Below, piece after piece: positions 52,783 through 60,801 of a DNA stretch of 64,000 bases. The DNA is from Seonamhaeicola algicola. GTDB lineage: Bacteria; Bacteroidota; Bacteroidia; Flavobacteriales; Flavobacteriaceae. The stretch covers positions 186,292-250,291 of the forward strand of contig NZ_VOSC01000025.1 of assembly GCF_007997385.1 (NCBI RefSeq), given 5' to 3'. Under the pieces are notes generated by a model. It saw only the letters and a program-made list of their open reading frames with translations, did no database searches and was not told the origin of the DNA. How positions within the stretch are numbered: position 1 is the stretch's first letter; every line of letters starts with the position of its first letter. The position numbers were made by a program, and so were the translations under genes.

Positions 52783-54876
52783 ATGCAAAGTTTTGAAACA
52801 GAAATAGAAAATCCGGTTGTTCAAAAAGATATAATTGAATTAGCTAAAAAAATTGAATTATTTCACAACGGAAAAATTGATGAAGAAAAATTTAGAAGTC
52901 TTCGTTTAGCGCGTGGTGTGTATGGGCAGAGACAAGAAGGCGTTCAAATGATTCGTATTAAAGTGCCTTACGGTAAATTAAAAAGTAATCAATTACGCCG
53001 TATTGCTGATGTTTCTGATGAATATTCTCGTGGGCGTTTGCACATAACAACACGTCAAGATATCCAAATTCACTACGTAGATTTAAATAGAACACCAGAG
53101 CTTTGGGCAGAACTTGAAAAAGATGAAGTTACCGTGCGTGAAGCTTGTGGTAACGTGGTAAGAAACGTAACTGCTTCTGAAACTGCAGGTATTGATGTTA
53201 ATGAACCTTTTGATGTATCACCATATGCAGATGCTTTGTATAAATTCTTTTTACGAAACCCAATTTGCCAAGAAATGGGCCGTAAATTTAAAGTGTCTTT
53301 CTCGTCTTCTAATGCAGATACAGGTTTATCATATTTACATGATATTGGATACATTGCTAAAGAAAAAAATGGTGTTCGTGGTTTTAAAGTGATGGTAGCT
53401 GGCGGACTTGGGTCTCAGCCACGTCATGCCGATGTGTTGTATGATTTTGTTGAAACCGATAAAATCATCCCAATAATGGAAGGTGTTTTAAGAATTTTTG
53501 ATCGTTACGGTGAGCGTAAAAGTCGTGCCAAAGCAAGAATGAAATTCTTAGTAAAAGATATAGGTTTAGAAGCATTTAAAGAACTAATTGATAACGAACA
53601 AAAAGCCATAGAGTTTAAAAGTGTTCCAATTGATGCCAATGCTTACGTAGCATCTAAACCAGTTCAAGTTGAAGCACCTAAAGTTGAAATTAAAAACGAA
53701 GAAGCGTTCAATTTATGGAAATCTACAAACCTAATACCTCAAAAGCAAGCAGGTTATGTTGCTATTGGTATTAAAGTTTTATTAGGTGATTTCTATACAG
53801 ATAAAGCACGTTTATTAGCCAAATTAGTAGATAATTATGCAGCTGGCGAAGTGCGTTTAACATTACGCCAAAACATAGTAATTCCTTTTGTTAAAGAAGA
53901 ATTAGTGCCATTTTTCTATCAAGAATTAGAAAAGTTAGGTTTTGTAGAGGCAGGTTACAACAAAGCAGTTGATATTACAGCATGCCCAGGTACAGATACA
54001 TGTAATTTAGGTATTGCAAGTAGTACAGGAATTGCCGAAGAGTTAGAGCGCGTTATAAAAACCGAATATCCGCAATATTTAAAAAACGAAGATTTAGTTA
54101 TTAAAATTAGTGGTTGTATGAATGCTTGTGGGCAACACAATATGGCAAATATTGGTTTCCAAGGTATGACAGTGCGCACACCAGATAAATTAGTGGCGCC
54201 CGCTTTACAAGTGCTTTTAGGTGGAGGAAACCAAGGAGATGGAAATGCAACTTTTGCTGATAAAGTTGTAAAAGTACCAAGTAGAAGAGGGCCTGAAGCT
54301 TTACGAAGAATTTTAAATGATTATGAAGCTAATGCAAACGGAAAACAGTTTGTTGAGTACTATTTAGAGAAAGGACAGAAATATTTTTACGACTTCTTAC
54401 AAGACTTACAAGACGCAACCAATTTAACAGAATTAGATTTTATTGATTGGGGTACAGAAGAAAAGTACGTTAAAGCTATTGGTGTAGGTGAATGTGCCGG
54501 TGTAGTTATAGATTTAATTGCTACATTGTTTTTTGAAAGCGAAGAGAAAATAGATAATGCTAAAGAATCTTTTGAAAATGAAGTATATTCGGGGGCAATC
54601 TATTTAGCATATCAGTCGTTTGTAAATTCTGCCAAGGCACTATTGCTAGCAGAAAACAAAAAAACAAACACACATGCAGGTATTATTTCACAGTTTGATG
54701 AAGTTTTTGTTGAAAGCGAAAAAATTAATTTAGGAGCATCTTTTTCTGATATAATTTATCAAATAAATAAAAATGCGCCGTCTAAAGAATTTGCTATAAA
54801 CTACATTGCTAGTGCCGAAAAATTCTTAGCTGCAGTAAGAGCTTTTAGAGAAGCTGAACAAACTAAAACTGCTTAA
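52783..54876 (+). CDS. Ferredoxin-type sulfite reductase with a C-terminal HEPN-like domain
   Basis: The 697-residue protein has two ferredoxin-like/nitrite-sulfite reductase repeats (about 1-540), with RGRLHITTRQDIQIHYVDL, ITACPGTDTCNLGIASSTG and ISGCMNACGQHNMANIGF; Cys near 400, 406, 445 and 449 bind the siroheme-4Fe-4S centre. It reduces sulfite to sulfide (nitrite reductase is an alternative, but the operon argues for sulfite). The C-terminal 140 residues (about 555-697; ECAGVVIDLIATLFFESEEK, YLAYQSFVNSAKALLLAEN) look like an alpha-helical HEPN domain, absent from usual sulfite reductases. Downstream genes make siroheme and a flavoprotein electron donor. Confidence 0.9.
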   Translation: MQSFETEIENPVVQKDIIELAKKIELFHNGKIDEEKFRSLRLARGVYGQRQEGVQMIRIKVPYGKLKSNQLRRIADVSDEYSRGRLHITTRQDIQIHYVDLNRTPELWAELEKDEVTVREACGNVVRNVTASETAGIDVNEPFDVSPYADALYKFFLRNPICQEMGRKFKVSFSSSNADTGLSYLHDIGYIAKEKNGVRGFKVMVAGGLGSQPRHADVLYDFVETDKIIPIMEGVLRIFDRYGERKSRAKARMKFLVKDIGLEAFKELIDNEQKAIEFKSVPIDANAYVASKPVQVEAPKVEIKNEEAFNLWKSTNLIPQKQAGYVAIGIKVLLGDFYTDKARLLAKLVDNYAAGEVRLTLRQNIVIPFVKEELVPFFYQELEKLGFVEAGYNKAVDITACPGTDTCNLGIASSTGIAEELERVIKTEYPQYLKNEDLVIKISGCMNACGQHNMANIGFQGMTVRTPDKLVAPALQVLLGGGNQGDGNATFADKVVKVPSRRGPEALRRILNDYEANANGKQFVEYYLEKGQKYFYDFLQDLQDATNLTELDFIDWGTEEKYVKAIGVGECAGVVIDLIATLFFESEEKIDNAKESFENEVYSGAIYLAYQSFVNSAKALLLAENKKTNTHAGIISQFDEVFVESEKINLGASFSDIIYQINKNAPSKEFAINYIASAEKFLAAVRAFREAEQTKTA

Positions 54877-54889
54877 GCAATAAAATAAA

Positions 54890-55651
54890 ATGAGTATAAA
54901 AACCCCAATATTAACAGTTGTAGGCGCGGGCCCAGGTGATGAAGATTTAATAACACTTAAAGCAATTAAGGCTATAGAATCTGCAAACGTTATCCTATAT
55001 GATGCGCTTATAAATGAAAGTTTACTAAAATATGCTTCTGCTGATGCAGAACTTATTTTTGTAGGTAAACGTAGGGGTTGCTATGCGTTTCAGCAAGAGC
55101 AAATAAATGAACTCATTGTATCAAAAGCCAAAGAAAAAGGTCATGTTGTAAGGTTAAAAGGTGGTGATCCATTTATTTTTGGTCGTGGTGCCGAAGAAAT
55201 TGACTATGTGAGACAATTTGGGTTAGAAACTTTTGTGGTTCCTGGCATTTCGTCATCAATTGCGGTGCCGGCATATCAAGGTATTCCGTTAACAAAACGT
55301 GGCGCAGCCGAAAGTTTTTGGGTAATTACAGGCACAACCAAACAACATAAATTATCTAATGATGTTGCTTTAGCTGCAAAATCAACGGCCACAATAGTTA
55401 TTTTAATGGGTATGGGTAAGCTAGGTGAAATAGTAAACATATTTTCAAAAGAAAATAAACAAAACACACCCATTGCTATTATTCAAAATGGTACGCGAGA
55501 TAACGAAAGTGTAGGGATTGGCACTATTCAAACCATAGAAAAAATTGTTGAAGAAAAACAATTAGCAAACCCAGCAATTATTGTTATTGGAGATGTTGTA
55601 AAAGAAAGAGCAATATTAACTCAGGTTTACCAAGAAGTAACTGGAAATTAA
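54890..55651 (+). CDS. cobA: Uroporphyrinogen-III C-methyltransferase
   Basis: The 253-residue SAM-dependent enzyme makes precorrin-2, the first step to siroheme. Motifs include VGAGPGDEDLITLKA, YDALINESLL, GCYAFQQEQIN, VVRLKGGDPFIFGRGAEE and GTTKQHKL. It follows the sulfite reductase by 13 bp and is 3 bp before the next siroheme gene, so cofactor supply is tied to the enzyme that needs it. Confidence 0.96.
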   Translation: MSIKTPILTVVGAGPGDEDLITLKAIKAIESANVILYDALINESLLKYASADAELIFVGKRRGCYAFQQEQINELIVSKAKEKGHVVRLKGGDPFIFGRGAEEIDYVRQFGLETFVVPGISSSIAVPAYQGIPLTKRGAAESFWVITGTTKQHKLSNDVALAAKSTATIVILMGMGKLGEIVNIFSKENKQNTPIAIIQNGTRDNESVGIGTIQTIEKIVEEKQLANPAIIVIGDVVKERAILTQVYQEVTGN

Positions 55652-55654
55652 ATT

Positions 55655-56245
55655 ATGGAACGCAATAATTTATACCCTATTTTTTTAAAGGTAAAACAGC
55701 TTAATGTACTAATTATTGGCGGTGGTAATGTTGCTGAAGAAAAATTAACGTTCTTATTAAAGTCTAGTCCAGATGCTTGTGTAACAATGGTGTCACCAAT
55801 GTTTAGAAACGGCACTGTATATTTAGCAAAAAAAGGTAATGTTACACTAATAAATGATGTTTATAAAAAAGACTATTTACAAGGGCAACACATGGTAGTT
55901 GCTACTACCGATGTTCCAGAGGTAAATGTACAAGTGTATAAAGATTGTAGGGCAGAAGCTAAATTGGTAAACGTAGCAGATAACCCGCCCTATTGCGATT
56001 TTTACATGGGTGGTATTGTTACCAAAGGCAACGTTAAAGTGGCAATAAGTACCAATGGGAAATCGCCAACAATGGCAAAAAGATTACGACAGTTTTTTGA
56101 GGAAGTCATTCCTGAAAACATTGATGATCTTGTGAAAAATTTAAATGAATATAGAAAAACAATAAAAGGGGATTTTGAAGAAAAAGTTGAAAAACTTAAT
56201 GAATTCACCAAAGGAATAATTGAAAACAAAGATTCAGAGAAATGA
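55655..56245 (+). CDS. Siroheme synthase dehydrogenase/ferrochelatase (MET8/CysG-N-like)
   Basis: The 196-residue protein has an NAD-binding N-terminus (NVLIIGGGNVAEEKLTFLL), followed by CDFYMGGIVTKGNVKVAISTNGKSP, as in the CysG N-terminal domain and MET8. It oxidises precorrin-2 to sirohydrochlorin and may insert iron. It overlaps the reductase gene by 4 bp (ATGA). Confidence 0.9.
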   Translation: MERNNLYPIFLKVKQLNVLIIGGGNVAEEKLTFLLKSSPDACVTMVSPMFRNGTVYLAKKGNVTLINDVYKKDYLQGQHMVVATTDVPEVNVQVYKDCRAEAKLVNVADNPPYCDFYMGGIVTKGNVKVAISTNGKSPTMAKRLRQFFEEVIPENIDDLVKNLNEYRKTIKGDFEEKVEKLNEFTKGIIENKDSEK

Positions 56246-57297
56246 TTAAAACAGATATAATAATAATTGGAGCAGGCCCAACAGGGTTATTCACAGTATT
56301 CGAAGCTGGATTATTAAAACTAAAATGCCATTTAATTGATGCATTGCCACAACCAGGTGGACAGTGCTCTGAGTTATATCCAAAAAAGCCTATTTATGAT
56401 ATTCCAGGGTTTCCTGAAATTTTAGCAGGCGATTTAACAAAAAACTTACTAGAACAAGGTAAGCAATTCGAGCCTGGATTTACTTTAGGCGAGCGTGCTG
56501 ATACTATTGAAAAACAAGAAGACGGTTCGTTTATTGTTACAACAAATAAAGGAACGCAACACCAAGCGCCAGTGGTAGCAATTGCTAGTGGTTTAGGTAG
56601 TTTTGAGCCACGTAAACCACAACTTGAAAACCTTGCCGATTATGAAGATAAAGGTGTAGAGTACATGATAAAAGAGCCAGAAATGTACCGCGATAAAAAT
56701 GTGGTAATTGCTGGTGGAGGTGACTCTGCTTTAGATTGGAGTATCTTTCTAGCCGATGTTGCAAAAAGTGTAACATTAGTACACCGCCGTAATGAATTTA
56801 GAGGGCACTTAGATTCTGTTGAAAAAGTTGGAGAATTAAAAAGAGAAGGGAAAATAAACCTTATTACACCTGCCGAAGTAACAAATATTTTAGGCAACGG
56901 TAAAGTTGAAGCTATTGAAATTACAAAACAAGGTGAAGCTCCTTATACTTTAGAAACCGATCATTTTATTCCACTATTTGGCTTATCGCCAAAACTAGGT
57001 CCAATAGCAAACTGGGGCTTAGAAATTGAAAAAAATGCTATTAAAGTTAATAATGCTTTAGATTATCAAACTAACATTCCAGGTATTTTCGCCATAGGCG
57101 ATGGTAATTATTACCCAGGAAAGTTAAAGTTAATACTTTGTGGTTTCCACGAAGCAACAATTATGTGTCAAGCAGCATATAAAATTATCAATCCTGGTAA
57201 AAAATTCGTATTAAAATATACAACAGTTTCAGGTGTAGATGGTTTTGATGGTACACGTAAAGAAGCCCCAAAAGCAGTAGTGCAAGCTATAGATTAA
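56242..57297 (+). CDS. Ferredoxin-NADP+ reductase-like flavoprotein (thioredoxin-reductase type)
   Basis: The 351-residue protein has an FAD motif (IIIGAGPTGLFTVFEAG), DALPQPGGQCSELYPKKPIYD, the NADPH motif VVIAGGGDSALDWSIFLA with HRRNEFRGH, and the C-terminal FAD motif GIFAIGDGNYYPG. There is no CxxC, so it is of the ferredoxin/flavodoxin-NADP+ reductase type, not thioredoxin reductase. It likely supplies electrons to the sulfite reductase, as cysJ is absent. A 13-bp terminator stem follows. Confidence 0.9.
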   Translation: MIKTDIIIIGAGPTGLFTVFEAGLLKLKCHLIDALPQPGGQCSELYPKKPIYDIPGFPEILAGDLTKNLLEQGKQFEPGFTLGERADTIEKQEDGSFIVTTNKGTQHQAPVVAIASGLGSFEPRKPQLENLADYEDKGVEYMIKEPEMYRDKNVVIAGGGDSALDWSIFLADVAKSVTLVHRRNEFRGHLDSVEKVGELKREGKINLITPAEVTNILGNGKVEAIEITKQGEAPYTLETDHFIPLFGLSPKLGPIANWGLEIEKNAIKVNNALDYQTNIPGIFAIGDGNYYPGKLKLILCGFHEATIMCQAAYKIINPGKKFVLKYTTVSGVDGFDGTRKEAPKAVVQAID

Positions 57298-57323
57298 AAC
57301 GTTCAGTAAAATACTATAAAATT

Positions 57324-57365
57324 AAATCCTGCAAGGCTTCATTTACCTTGTAGGATTTAATATTT
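57324..57365 (+). terminator. Terminator of the sulfate-assimilation operon
   Basis: AAATCCTGCAAGG (57324-57336) pairs with CCTTGTAGGATTT (57346-57358), 13 bp with one G-U, followed by T-rich sequence. Confidence 0.85.
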
Positions 57366-57368
57366 TTG
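57361..57368 (+). promoter_or_regulatory. -7 element of cysE-cysM
   Basis: TATTTTTG matches TAnnTTTG, 31 bp before the cysE ATG, and abuts the upstream terminator. No clear -33 box is seen, so this is tentative. Confidence 0.35.
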
Positions 57369-57399
57369 AAACATACGTTTCTTTATAAATAATAAACTA

Positions 57400-58140
57400 A
57401 TGAAAAGTTACAACGTTTGTTTAAAAGACACCGTTAAAACATTTACTAAAAAATTGTTTTATTCGTTGTTTGATTGTGAACAGGAAGAAGAACACGGTAA
57501 ATATTTAGAAAAAACGTTTTTAAAAGTTCTAAAAAAATTGAACGTTGAAAACGCCGAACAAATTTGGAAAACCTTTAAAACTAACTTGCCCGATATTAGA
57601 AGGCGGTTAGATTTAGATGCTATTGCTTTTGAAAACAATGATCCTGCATCACACAGTTTAGAAGAAATTTATTTGGCTTACCCAGGCTTTCATGCCATTT
57701 CAATTTACCGTTTAAGTCATGCGCTTTACAAATTGAAAGTGCCAATTTTACCAAGAATGATGAGTGAATATATTCATGGTATTACAGGTATTGATATTCA
57801 TCCAGGGGCAACCATTAATGATTCTTTTTATATAGATCATGGAACAGGTATTGTAATTGGAGAAACTTCAATAATTGGTAAAAATGTAAAAATTTATCAA
57901 GGTGTAACATTGGGGGGCATATCGGTGGCTAAAAGTTTAGCATCAACAAAACGGCATCCTACCATTCAAGATAATGTATGCATTTATGCAAATGCAACCG
58001 TTTTAGGGGGCGATATTGTTATAGGAGCAAACAGTATTATTGGTGCCAATGTTTGGATAACACAATCAGTTCCTGAAAATTCATTAGTAACGTATCAAAC
58101 CGAAATAAAAATCAGACCAAAAAAAAATGGCATTAAATAA
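57400..58140 (+). CDS. cysE: Serine O-acetyltransferase
   Basis: The 246-residue protein has an N-terminal helical domain and a left-handed beta helix of hexapeptide repeats: GIDIHPGATINDSFYIDHG, TGIVIGETSIIGKNVKIYQG and VTLGGI. The catalytic His/Asp pairs (YIDHGTG and IDIHPGA) are seen. It makes O-acetylserine, the cysteine precursor and a common effector of sulfur regulators. It overlaps cysM by 14 bp, so the two should form the cysteine-synthase pair. Confidence 0.94.
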   Translation: MKSYNVCLKDTVKTFTKKLFYSLFDCEQEEEHGKYLEKTFLKVLKKLNVENAEQIWKTFKTNLPDIRRRLDLDAIAFENNDPASHSLEEIYLAYPGFHAISIYRLSHALYKLKVPILPRMMSEYIHGITGIDIHPGATINDSFYIDHGTGIVIGETSIIGKNVKIYQGVTLGGISVAKSLASTKRHPTIQDNVCIYANATVLGGDIVIGANSIIGANVWITQSVPENSLVTYQTEIKIRPKKNGIK

Positions 58141-59017
58141 CACAATTATTGATTTTATAGGCAATACGCCTTTAGTTGATGCTAGTCATTTAGTGTCTAA
58201 AAAAGACGTAACATTACTTTTGAAATTAGAAGGTAATAACCCTGGAGGTAGTGTTAAAGATCGGCCTGCTTTTAATATGATTAATGAAGCGTTAAAACGT
58301 GGCGATATTAAAAAAGGAGATACGTTGGTTGAAGCAACTAGTGGTAATACAGGTATTGCTTTGGCATTATTTGCGCAAGTTTTAGGGTTGAATATGGTAC
58401 TTGTTATGCCCGAAAATTCTACCGAAGAACGCGTTAAAACTATGAGAGCTTACGGTGCTGAAGTAATTTTAACGTCATCAGATGTTGGAATTGAAGGCTC
58501 ACGAGATTTAGCATTCAAATTACGAGATGAAAAAGGTTACACGCTTTTAAATCAGTTTGAAAATGACGATAATTGGAAAGGGCATTACAAAACCACAGGG
58601 CCTGAAATTTGGAATGATACTAATGGCAAAGTCACCCATTTTGTGTCTGCCATGGGAACCACAGGAACTATTATGGGGGTTTCAACCTATTTAAAAGAAA
58701 AGAATAAAAATATAACCATTGTTGGCGCGCAACCCGATGATAATTCTAGAATTCCGGGTATTCGTAAATGGCCAGAAGAATATGTGCCTAAATTTTTTAA
58801 TAGAAATAAAGTAGATCAGGTTATTGAAGTTACACAAGCACATGCAAAAGCTACAACCCAACGTTTAGCTAAAGAAGCCGGCGTTTTTGCTGGTATGAGC
58901 AGTGGCGGCTCAGTGTATTGTGCGTCGCAAGTAGCAAAATCTATTGATAAAGGTGTTATTGTTGCTATTATTTGTGATAGGGGTGATAGATATCTATCAT
59001 CAGATTTGTTTGAATAA
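58127..59017 (+). CDS. cysM: Cysteine synthase (CysM type)
   Basis: The 296-residue PLP enzyme has LKLEGNNPGGSVKDRPAF with the PLP lysine, EATSGNTGIALA, GTTGTIMGVSTYL and GMSSGGSVY. The NPGGSVKDR variant places it in the CysM rather than the CysK group; CysM can use thiosulfate besides sulfide. It is encoded with overlap after cysE. It is followed by a 321-bp gap that holds a promoter box and a SAM-I riboswitch before metH. Confidence 0.94.
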   Translation: MALNNTIIDFIGNTPLVDASHLVSKKDVTLLLKLEGNNPGGSVKDRPAFNMINEALKRGDIKKGDTLVEATSGNTGIALALFAQVLGLNMVLVMPENSTEERVKTMRAYGAEVILTSSDVGIEGSRDLAFKLRDEKGYTLLNQFENDDNWKGHYKTTGPEIWNDTNGKVTHFVSAMGTTGTIMGVSTYLKEKNKNITIVGAQPDDNSRIPGIRKWPEEYVPKFFNRNKVDQVIEVTQAHAKATTQRLAKEAGVFAGMSSGGSVYCASQVAKSIDKGVIVAIICDRGDRYLSSDLFE

Positions 59018-59056
59018 TAGAAATTTAATTAAATAGGAAAACAAAAATATAGTTAG

Positions 59057-59064
59057 TATTTTTG
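59057..59064 (+). promoter_or_regulatory. -7 element of the metH transcript
   Basis: TATTTTTG, a perfect TAnnTTTG match, lies 37 bp upstream of the SAM-I aptamer, a suitable place for its promoter. No clear -33 box is seen. Confidence 0.4.
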
Positions 59065-59101
59065 TGCTCCAAACTAGGTATGAGTTCTTAAATGTAATAT
59101 T

Positions 59102-59206
59102 GTTATCAAGAAAGGTAGAGGGAATAGACCCAATGAAACCTTGGCAACCCTTTAACTTGTAAAGAAGGTGCTAAATTCTACTAATTCATAAAATTAGGAA
59201 GATAAC
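59102..59206 (+). promoter_or_regulatory. SAM-I riboswitch before metH
   Basis: GTTATC (59102-59107) pairs with GATAAC (59201-59206) as P1. The conserved AGAAAGGTAGAGGGAATA, CCCAATGAAACC, TTGGCAACC and AAGGTGCTAAATTCTAC segments match the S-box. A second GATAAC (59233-59238) downstream could compete for P1. No clean terminator is seen, so control may be translational. Confidence 0.92.
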
Positions 59207-59339
59207 GAAGCGTTTTTCTATTTGCTTTTCACGATAACTTACAGAACAATAATAAAACATATCAATCTTAACGCGCTTAGGTTTGATATTAAATAAATTC
59301 ATTCTGTTGATTTGTCTTCAGATGAAAAATGCAAACGAA

Positions 59340-60341
59340 ATGTCAGATATTAGAAAGGCTTTACAAAACCGTATTTTGGTGTTAGATGGTGCCATGGGAA
59401 CCATGCTACAGCAGTATAAATTCACCGAAGATGATTTTAGAGGCGAACGCTTTAAAGATTACCCTATACCGCTACAAGGAAACAACGATTTGTTGTCTAT
59501 CACACAACCCGAAGCTATAAAAACCATTCACGCAAAGTATTTCGATGCCGGTGCCGATATTATTGAAACCAATACCTTTTCGGGTACAACCATTGCTATG
59601 GCCGATTATCAAATGGAAGATTTGGTTTACGAACTTAACTACGAATCTGCTAAAATAGCCAAAGAAGTTGCTGTAGAATTCACAAAAAAAGAACCGCATA
59701 AACCACGTTTTGTAGCAGGTTCAATTGGGCCAACAAACCGTACAGCAAGTATGTCGCCCGATGTAAACGATCCGGGTTACAGAGCCGTAACGTTTAATGA
59801 ATTACGAATAGCATACAAACAACAAGTTGAAGCTTTAATGGATGGTGGTGCAGATATTTTATTAGTTGAAACCGTTTTCGATACATTAAATGCAAAAGCA
59901 GCTTTGTTTGCAATAGAAGAAGTAAAGGACGAAAGAAATTTAGATATTCCAATTATGCTTAGTGGTACCATTACCGATGCTTCAGGGCGAACTTTATCAG
60001 GCCAAACCGCCGAAGCGTTTTTAATTTCGGTGTCGCATGTGCCATTGCTTTCTATTGGGTTTAATTGTGCTTTAGGAGCTAATTTGTTACAGCCACATTT
60101 AGAGGCCATTGCCAATAAAACCGAATTTGCAATTTCGGCACATCCAAATGCAGGTTTACCTAATGCTTTTGGTGAGTACGATGAATCTCCAGAAGAAATG
60201 GGCGAGCAAATTGAAGCTTACTTAAAAAAGAATTTAATAAATATTATTGGTGGTTGTTGTGGTACAAGTCCAGAACATATTCGCGTTATAGCTAATATTG
60301 CGGCGAAATATAAACCGAGGGAATCGGTTGTTAGTTGTTAG
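59340..60341 (+). CDS. metH: Methionine synthase, homocysteine methyltransferase module (split MetH N-part)
   Basis: The 333-residue protein starts at ATG 59340 (MSDIRKALQNRILVLDGAMG); ATG 59322 would add six residues. It is the homocysteine S-methyltransferase barrel with zinc ligands in FNCALGANLLQPH and GGCCGTSPEHIRVIA, and ETNTFSGTTIAMADYQ, VAGSIGPTNRTASMSPDV. With the downstream module it moves a methyl from methyltetrahydrofolate to homocysteine via cobalamin. Bacteroidota commonly split MetH this way. The last residues (ESVVSC) are encoded by the repeat that begins here, so the natural C-terminus has been altered. The leader carries a SAM-I riboswitch. Confidence 0.93.
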   Translation: MSDIRKALQNRILVLDGAMGTMLQQYKFTEDDFRGERFKDYPIPLQGNNDLLSITQPEAIKTIHAKYFDAGADIIETNTFSGTTIAMADYQMEDLVYELNYESAKIAKEVAVEFTKKEPHKPRFVAGSIGPTNRTASMSPDVNDPGYRAVTFNELRIAYKQQVEALMDGGADILLVETVFDTLNAKAALFAIEEVKDERNLDIPIMLSGTITDASGRTLSGQTAEAFLISVSHVPLLSIGFNCALGANLLQPHLEAIANKTEFAISAHPNAGLPNAFGEYDESPEEMGEQIEAYLKKNLINIIGGCCGTSPEHIRVIANIAAKYKPRESVVSC

Positions 60342-60801
60342 TTGTCAGTTAGAAGTGATTAGTTATTAAATATCGACAACTAAAATAGAATAATTTAAAA
60401 AATGAAATCATATCGAGATTTAGATGTATGTGAGGAAGCCAGAAAATTGGTTAGTATTGTATATGCATCAACTCAAGAATATCCTAAAGAAGAAATTTAC
60501 GGAATAGTAAGCCAAATGAGAAGGTGTGCAATTTCTATCCCTTCAAATATAGCAGAAGGATGTGGTAGGCAATCTTCAAAAGAAACAATACATTTTCTAT
60601 ATATTTCAAGAGGTTCTTTATATGAGTTAGAAACACAATCTTTTTTGTCTAAAGATTTAAATTTTCTTTCTGAAGAAAAACTAAATAAAATATTAGAACA
60701 AATAGAAGCTTGTATGAAGTTGCTTAACGGATTTATCAACTATTACAAGAAGTTATAAGCATGGATACAACAAGTAACAAGCAACGAACAACAATTAACC
60801 A
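60326..60801 (+). mobile_element. Putative IVP element: GTTA-rich imperfect inverted repeats around a four-helix-bundle gene
   Basis: The left end (60326-60352; GGTTGTTAGTTGTTAG, then TTGTCAGTTAG) shows a 7-nt periodicity. The right end (about 60768-60801) ends in AACC, and its reverse complement begins GGTTAATTGTTGTTCG; it has the same style. The unit separates two halves of a single pathway gene and supplies both the last codons of the first and the first codons of the second. No transposase and no clear target duplication are seen. The call is an inference. Confidence 0.45.
60402..60758 (+). CDS. Four-helix-bundle protein (23S rRNA intervening sequence family)
   Basis: The 118-residue protein has the family pattern [58 protein letters not shown] and a C-terminal helix with [13 protein letters not shown]. 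Such S23/IVP proteins were first found in 23S rRNA intervening sequences and are also scattered through genomes; their role is unknown. Here the gene lies between the metH halves, 60 bp after the first and 2 bp before the second, in the same direction. Confidence 0.9.
   Translation: MKSYRDLDVCEEARKLVSIVYASTQEYPKEEIYGIVSQMRRCAISIPSNIAEGCGRQSSKETIHFLYISRGSLYELETQSFLSKDLNFLSEEKLNKILEQIEACMKLLNGFINYYKKL

Noticed and set aside
59278-59285. TAGGTTTG as a metH promoter
   Set aside because: It matches TAnnTTTG but lies downstream of the SAM-I aptamer, has no TTG at a suitable distance, and would bypass the riboswitch.
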